Part shown: piece by piece, positions 60,097 through 64,000 of the stretch
Position numbering within the stretch: the stretch's first letter is position 1
Layout of the letters: each line of letters opens with the position of its first letter
Origin: Streptomyces nitrosporeus
GTDB lineage: Bacteria; Actinomycetota; Actinomycetes; Streptomycetales; Streptomycetaceae
Direction: 5' to 3'
Assembly: GCF_008704555.1 (NCBI RefSeq)
Contig: NZ_CP023702.1
Location: 6,742,001-6,806,000, forward strand
Length of the DNA: 64,000 nt
Position numbers and translations under genes: made by a program
The notes under the pieces: generated by a model
Databases searched by the model: none
Seen by the model: the letters and a program-made list of their open reading frames with translations, nothing else
Told to the model about the DNA's origin: nothing

Positions 60097-61173
60097 ATGA
60101 ACCACACCCCCGCACGCGCGGCGCTGCCCGCGGCCCTCGCCTGCGTCCTGGTCGGCGCCTCCTTCACCGCGAACAGCGTCCTCGGCGACTACCCCTACGC
60201 AGGCGGTCAGGCACTGCGGTACGGACTCGCGGCCCTCCTCCTCCTGCCCCTCCTGCGCAGCGGTGACGGCTCGGGGCCCGCCCTCCTGCGCACGCTCACC
60301 GCGCGGCAGTGGGGACGCCTCGCCGCGCTCGCCGCCACCGGGATGGTCGGCTTCAACCTCGCCGTCCTGGCCGCCGAACGGTCGGCCGAACCGGCGGTGC
60401 CGGGAGTGTTCGTGGGCTGCGCCCCCATCGTCGTGGGGGCCCTCGTCCCGCTCCTGGAGGGCCGCCGCCCCTCGCGTACCGTCCTGTACGCCGCCGCTCT
60501 GGTCGCCGCCGGCGCGTTCACCGTGCAGGGCTGGGGCAGGACCGATCCGGCCGGTATCGGCTACTCGGTGGGCGCGCTCGCCGGAGAGGTGTGCTTCGCG
60601 GTGCTGGCCGTGCCCGTACTGAGGGCGCTGGGTCCGAAACTGCTGACCGCGACCGTCTGCGCCGTCGCCGCCGCGGAATCCGCGCTCCTGGGGCTGCTGC
60701 TCGACGGCCACGCCTTCCTGCGGGTGCCCACCGCTCAGGAGACGCTCGCCCTGCTGTGGCAGGCGGCCGTGGTCACGGTGGTCGGCTTCGTCTGCTGGTA
60801 CAGCGGGATGCGTCGGATCGGCGCCGAACGGGCCACCCTCTTCTCCGGTCTGATCCCCGTCTCGGCCGCGCTCACCGCGCCCCTGGTCGGAACCGGGACG
60901 TACGGACCCGGCCAGGCGGCCGGGAGCCTCCTGGTGGGAGCGGGGGTGGTCCTGGGGACGGGTGTGCTGACCCGCGGCCGGACAACGGGGCCCGGGGCGG
61001 ACACCGGTGACAGGGCGGGCACCGGTGGCGGGACGGACACCGGCGACAGGACAGGCACCGGCGACGGATACGGCCCGGGGCCCCGGCACCGGAACCGGAA
61101 CACCCTCCGCCCGGCCGCCCGGCGTGCGTACGGGGCGGGTACCGGAAGTGACCGCCCGTCACACACCTCCTGA
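60097..61173 (+). CDS. EamA/DMT-family transporter
   Basis: 358 aa. About ten hydrophobic helices in two EamA repeats: ALACVLVGASFTANSVLGDY near the start, LVAAGAFTVQGWG midway, then FVCWYSGMRRIGAERATLFS and LVGAGVVLGTGVLTRG at the end of the transport part. The C-terminal about 65 residues are a hydrophilic, Gly/Thr/Arg-rich tail. DMT proteins move metabolites such as amino acids or vitamers; with a MocR neighbour a B6- or amino-acid-related cargo is plausible. Leaderless start at 60097 from the promoter described. Confidence 0.85.
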   Translation: MNHTPARAALPAALACVLVGASFTANSVLGDYPYAGGQALRYGLAALLLLPLLRSGDGSGPALLRTLTARQWGRLAALAATGMVGFNLAVLAAERSAEPAVPGVFVGCAPIVVGALVPLLEGRRPSRTVLYAAALVAAGAFTVQGWGRTDPAGIGYSVGALAGEVCFAVLAVPVLRALGPKLLTATVCAVAAAESALLGLLLDGHAFLRVPTAQETLALLWQAAVVTVVGFVCWYSGMRRIGAERATLFSGLIPVSAALTAPLVGTGTYGPGQAAGSLLVGAGVVLGTGVLTRGRTTGPGADTGDRAGTGGGTDTGDRTGTGDGYGPGPRHRNRNTLRPAARRAYGAGTGSDRPSHTS

Positions 61174-61371
61174 CGGCGGGACCGCCCGCCGCGTGGTCCG
61201 CCACGAGACCCGGAGGGACGGTGGGACCCGGGACCGGAGGGGCGGGGAGTCCCGGGGCCGCGGAGGCGGCGGTGCCTTCCTCCCGGGGCGACTGCCCCGG
61301 AGCCAGCCGGAGTTGCGGCGCACCGGCGATTCCCGCTGGACACGGTCCGGCGAGTGGGCTGGGATGGGGCG

Positions 61372-62256
61372 GTGACCGCCGACACCGTGACCGATCTTTT
61401 CGAGGAGAACCGGGCCGTCCTCATCGGGGTCGCCTACCGCATGCTGGGCCGCACGGCCGACGCGGAAGACGTGGTCCAGGAGGCGTGGCTGCGCTGGTCG
61501 GCGGCGGACCGCGGCCGGGTGAGGGAGCCGCGCGCCTTCCTCGTACGCGTCACCACCCGACTGGCCATCGACCGGCTGCGGCATGTGCGGGCCCGCCGGG
61601 AGGCATACGTCGGCGACTGGCTGCCCGAGCCCATGGCCACCGCGTTCGGGCCCACCGCCCCCGACACCGAGGAACAGGCCGTGCTGGCCGACTCGGTGTC
61701 CATGGCCGTTCTGATCGTCCTGGAATCCCTCTCCCCGCTCGAACGCGCGGTCTTCGTCCTGCGCGAGGCGTTCGGCTTCCCGTACGCGGAGATCGCCGCG
61801 ACGCTCGAACGGTCCGAAGCCGCGGTACGGCAACTCGCCGCCCGCGCCAAACGCCACGTGGAGGAGCGCAGGCCGCGGTACGACGTCGACCCCGGGCTGC
61901 GCCGTGACCTCACCGAACGGTTCCTGGCCGCCGCCGAGGGCGGAGACCTCGGCCAACTCCTCACCCTGCTCGCTCCCGACGCCAGACTGATCGCCGACAG
62001 CGGCGGCAAGGCGAAGGCGCCACGACGGGTCATCGAGACCGCCGCCAAGGTGGGCCGGTTCCTCGCCGCCGTGGCCCAGGACCGGCCGACGGGCACGGAG
62101 AGCAGGTTCACGGAGATCAACGGAGGCCCCGCTCTGGTGCTCTTTGCCGGCGACAGGGTCGACACGGTCTTCCAGGTCGACATCGCGGGAGGCGTCGTCC
62201 AGAGCGTCTATGTCATCCGCAATCCCGACAAGTTCGCGGGACTCTCCCTTCTCTGA
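61372..62256 (+). CDS. ECF41-type RNA polymerase sigma factor with SnoaL-like tail
   Basis: 294 aa. Sigma-70 region 2 is LIGVAYRMLGRTADAEDVVQEAWLRW (about residues 18-43) and region 4 SPLERAVFVLREAFGFPYAEIAATLERSEAAVRQL (about 118-152). The C-terminal SnoaL-like domain contains the DSGGKAKAPRRVI motif characteristic of ECF41, known in family members to tune sigma activity without an anti-sigma. The typical co-encoded COE protein is not adjacent. Start GTG 61372 is preferred on alignment to family starts; an in-frame GTG lies at 61354. Confidence 0.85.
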   Translation: MTADTVTDLFEENRAVLIGVAYRMLGRTADAEDVVQEAWLRWSAADRGRVREPRAFLVRVTTRLAIDRLRHVRARREAYVGDWLPEPMATAFGPTAPDTEEQAVLADSVSMAVLIVLESLSPLERAVFVLREAFGFPYAEIAATLERSEAAVRQLAARAKRHVEERRPRYDVDPGLRRDLTERFLAAAEGGDLGQLLTLLAPDARLIADSGGKAKAPRRVIETAAKVGRFLAAVAQDRPTGTESRFTEINGGPALVLFAGDRVDTVFQVDIAGGVVQSVYVIRNPDKFAGLSLL

Positions 62257-62313
62257 GCGGGGTGCCCGTGTCCCCGGCCGCCGGGGGAGGGCGACGCGGG
62301 GCGCTTCGGCGAG

Positions 62314-62349
62314 GAGCTGGTTCCCTTCCGGCCGGGAGGGAACCAGCTC
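62314..62349 (+). terminator. Rho-independent-type terminator after the sigma factor gene
   Basis: Perfect 13-bp stem (left arm GAGCTGGTTCCCT, loop 10) with a T-rich stretch GTTTTATT starting seven bases later. Confidence 0.75.
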
Positions 62350-62539
62350 CATGGTCGTTTTATTCGTAATCGCAAGCCTTTGACGGCTTCTGTGGCTCCT
62401 TCGCCTTCCCGGCGCCCTCCGGAGCGCGGGACCGGGCATGTCCGGAGCGGGGGCGGGAGCCGCCCGGGGCCACCACCCCGCGAACGTCCTGTGAACGCTG
62501 TGCGGCAGTGGACCGTTTCCTTCCGCTACCGGGTGAGGA

Positions 62540-62574
62540 TTGGTCTTGACCAAGGTGGTGGCCCGCCCTAAGGT
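62540..62574 (+). promoter_or_regulatory. Promoter with dre-like DasR operator upstream of the GntR gene
   Basis: TTGACC (62546-62551), 17-bp spacer, TAAGGT (62569-62574). The -35 lies inside TTGGTCTTGACCAA (62540-62553), one base away from the DasR consensus core TGGTCTAGACCA. A weaker dyad TTAAGG / CCTTTAA follows at 62582-62600. The remaining gap 62257-62644 has no gene. Confidence 0.6.
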
Positions 62575-62644
62575 CGTCACGTTAAGGCAAGAACCTTTAA
62601 TAAATAACATCGCGGAATGACACCGGGCGATTGCGGAGGACAGG

Positions 62645-63415
62645 GTGGGGACCACGCAGCTGGAAGCGGTACAGGAGCCGAAGTACTGGCACCTCAAGAC
62701 CGTGCTCAGTGAGGCGCTTGACTCGGACTTCGCCGTCGGCGAGATCCTGCCCAACGAGCGTGAGCTGGCGGCCCGATTCGGTGTCGCCAGGGCTACGCTG
62801 CGACAGGCTCTGGAACAGCTCGAACTGGAGGGCAGGCTCCAGCGGCGACGTGGTGTCGGCACGACCGTCGCCCCGCCGCGGGTAGGCGTCGCCGTGGCCA
62901 CGGCGCAGCACGACTGGGCGGACGGCGGGAGCGCGGGCGAGGCATGGCAGCCCGTCGAGTGCACCGACGCCCCCGCGCCGGCGGCGGTGGCCGCTGTCCT
63001 CTCCGTCGGCACGGACGAAACGGTGCATGTGGTGCGCCGTATCCGTGTCGCCCACGGGCAGACCGTGGCGGCCGAACTCCTCTACGTGCCGGCGGCCTCC
63101 GTGCCCGGCCTCCCCGCGGTCGGCATGCCGTCCGGGCCCGCCCGGGCGCGGAACGTCCTGCAGGAGCTGTACCGCCTGGGTCTCGACGGGCAGGATCGTT
63201 CCGTCGAACTCGGGTCCGCACGGGTGGACGACGCCAAGGAGCTCGACCGGCTTCCCGGCGCCCCGGTGCTCGTCGTCACGACACGCTACTTCGCGGCCTC
63301 CGGTACGGCGGCCGTCTCCGTGGCCACCTACCGGGCGGACACCTGCCGCCTCACCTTCGGTGACTCCGGTGCTCTGGAGATCAGCCACGAGGAGCAGACC
63401 CGGCAGGCTTCCTGA
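62645..63415 (+). CDS. GntR-family (HutC/UTRA) transcriptional regulator, DasR-like
   Basis: 256 aa. Winged helix GEILPNERELAARFGVARAT then LRQALEQLELEGRLQRRRGV (about residues 33-80). The UTRA effector domain spans about 95-245 with GLDGQDRSVELGSARV. DasR-type members bind phosphorylated aminosugars. GTG 62645 has GGAGG six bases upstream. The gene lies behind a near-perfect dre operator, so it is probably autoregulated or controlled by DasR. The convergent neighbour is a ROK protein. Confidence 0.85.
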   Translation: MGTTQLEAVQEPKYWHLKTVLSEALDSDFAVGEILPNERELAARFGVARATLRQALEQLELEGRLQRRRGVGTTVAPPRVGVAVATAQHDWADGGSAGEAWQPVECTDAPAPAAVAAVLSVGTDETVHVVRRIRVAHGQTVAAELLYVPAASVPGLPAVGMPSGPARARNVLQELYRLGLDGQDRSVELGSARVDDAKELDRLPGAPVLVVTTRYFAASGTAAVSVATYRADTCRLTFGDSGALEISHEEQTRQAS

Positions 63416-63525
63416 CGCCCTGTCGGCGGACAGGGGCTCTCTCGCGGAACCTCCGTGCCATGGACGGCACGGGCCCGGCGGCAGAGGAACCGCTCCCGGG
63501 TGTACGCGCCTGCCCGCGCGCGAAC

Positions 63526-64000
63526 TCAGCGGCGGGCCGTCACCGTTGCCTCCACCGCGAAGAGCTGTTCCTCGACATGGTCGAGGGCCAGCCGGAGGGC
63601 CCCCGTGGCGACCGCGGCCTCACCCAGCATGGAGAGGGTCACCCGGGGCGGCCGCAGACAGTACCGCGCCAGCTCGTCGCGGAGCGGGCCCAGGACCCCG
63701 TCGAGGCCCGCGGCCCAGCCCCCGACCACCACGACCTCGGGATCGAGCGCCAGGACCAGGGCCGCCACATCGTGCACCAGCCGCTGGATGAACCGTTCGA
63801 CGGCGGCCTGCGCGCCGGCGTCACCGTGCTTCGCCTTGGCGAAGACGGCGGCCACGGCCTGCTCGTCGAGAGGGTCCAGCGGGGTGTCCGTCGTGGAGAG
63901 CAGATGCTCGGGAGTGACCTCCCTGCCGAGCAGGTGGAGCGCCCCGATCTCGCCTGCCGCGCCACCGAAACCCCGGTGCAGACGGCCGCCGATCAACGAA
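63526..64000 (-). CDS. ROK-family protein, truncated by the window edge
   Basis: At least 157 residues; the N-terminus is outside the window. IGGRLHRGFGGAAGEIGALH is the ROK loop, and VVVVGGWAAGLDGVLGPLRD the C-terminal glycine block. The Cys-rich zinc motif (C-x-C-G-x-x-G-C) that normally follows the G-E-I-G loop is absent; the sequence reads LLGREVTPEHLLSTTDTPLD. ROK proteins are sugar kinases or sugar-responsive repressors; without the N-terminus I cannot choose. The minus-strand start seen at 63996 is not necessarily the true one. Confidence 0.7.
   Translation of the reverse strand, partial: SLIGGRLHRGFGGAAGEIGALHLLGREVTPEHLLSTTDTPLDPLDEQAVAAVFAKAKHGDAGAQAAVERFIQRLVHDVAALVLALDPEVVVVGGWAAGLDGVLGPLRDELARYCLRPPRVTLSMLGEAAVATGALRLALDHVEEQLFAVEATVTARR

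Noticed and set aside
1..64000. tRNA, rRNA or integrative element with attachment site
   Set aside because: No tRNA-like cloverleaf, ribosomal RNA, integrase or att-type direct repeat was seen by eye. A tRNAscan and Rfam run would settle this.

Overview
This is about 64 kb of very GC-rich, gene-dense actinobacterial chromosome, almost certainly Streptomyces or a close relative. Codon third positions are nearly always G or C, GTG and TTG starts are common, and Tat signal peptides, leaderless promoters and typical Streptomyces families are present (uracil-DNA glycosylase, FabG-type reductases, Lnt, a divergent second EF-Tu, PhoD, an ECF41 sigma factor, a DasR-type GntR regulator). The order fabG / ung / lnt / tuf resembles, from memory, the S. 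coelicolor SCO13xx region; this was not checked. I see no rRNA, tRNA, CRISPR array, prophage or PKS/NRPS cluster.

Layout. 0-8.8 kb is accessory: a 1595-residue caspase / nSTAND ATPase / transmembrane / WD40 protein with a TTA second codon, a small Tat-exported protein, an FG-GAP secreted protein, a decayed gene and a cupin. 9-18 kb holds a HipA-like kinase with its DUF3037 partner, two SDR oxidoreductases in tandem, an orphan solute-binding lipoprotein, ung, a TPR-like protein, a DinB-like protein, a Gfo/Idh/MocA oxidoreductase and a secreted protein with a structured leader. 18-25.4 kb has Lnt, a tandem universal stress protein, a block of 19-bp repeats and a single-chain nitrate reductase fused to a CysJ-like diflavin reductase, preceded by a GlnR-box-like element. 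25.5-32.3 kb is a more disturbed stretch: an SGNH esterase, an unusual ABC pair, a WD40 pseudogene, a DUF89 + NUDIX pair, a frameshifted D-amino-acid oxidase pseudogene and an IS256-family remnant.

32.3-49 kb returns to core-like genes: UppP, a TVP38-type membrane protein, EF-Tu (tuf3-like), a spermidine-synthase-like protein, an MFS exporter, a PQ-rich membrane protein, a thioesterase, DedA, two left-handed beta-helix proteins, an AAC(3)-family acetyltransferase, a CoA-binding protein, YigZ and SbcDC. 49-56.3 kb contains two divergent Lrp/AsnC regulator-sulfur gene pairs (rhodanese; trans-sulfuration PLP enzyme), an ATP-grasp protein beside an 8-bp microsatellite, a DUF885 protein and a membrane-ACT-GNAT protein. 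56.5-64 kb holds PhoD with a PHO-box-like repeat, a MocR/EamA divergent pair with a GGACC-repeat operator, an ECF41 sigma factor with a strong terminator, a GntR/UTRA regulator under a near-consensus dre site, and a truncated ROK protein.

Themes visible in the DNA are nutrient-responsive control (nitrogen at the nitrate reductase, phosphate at phoD, aminosugar at the GntR/ROK pair), regulator-target divergent pairs, and genes that could act in cell death or defence (caspase-STAND-WD40, HipA-like kinase). Functions are assigned from motifs read by eye; no database search was run.
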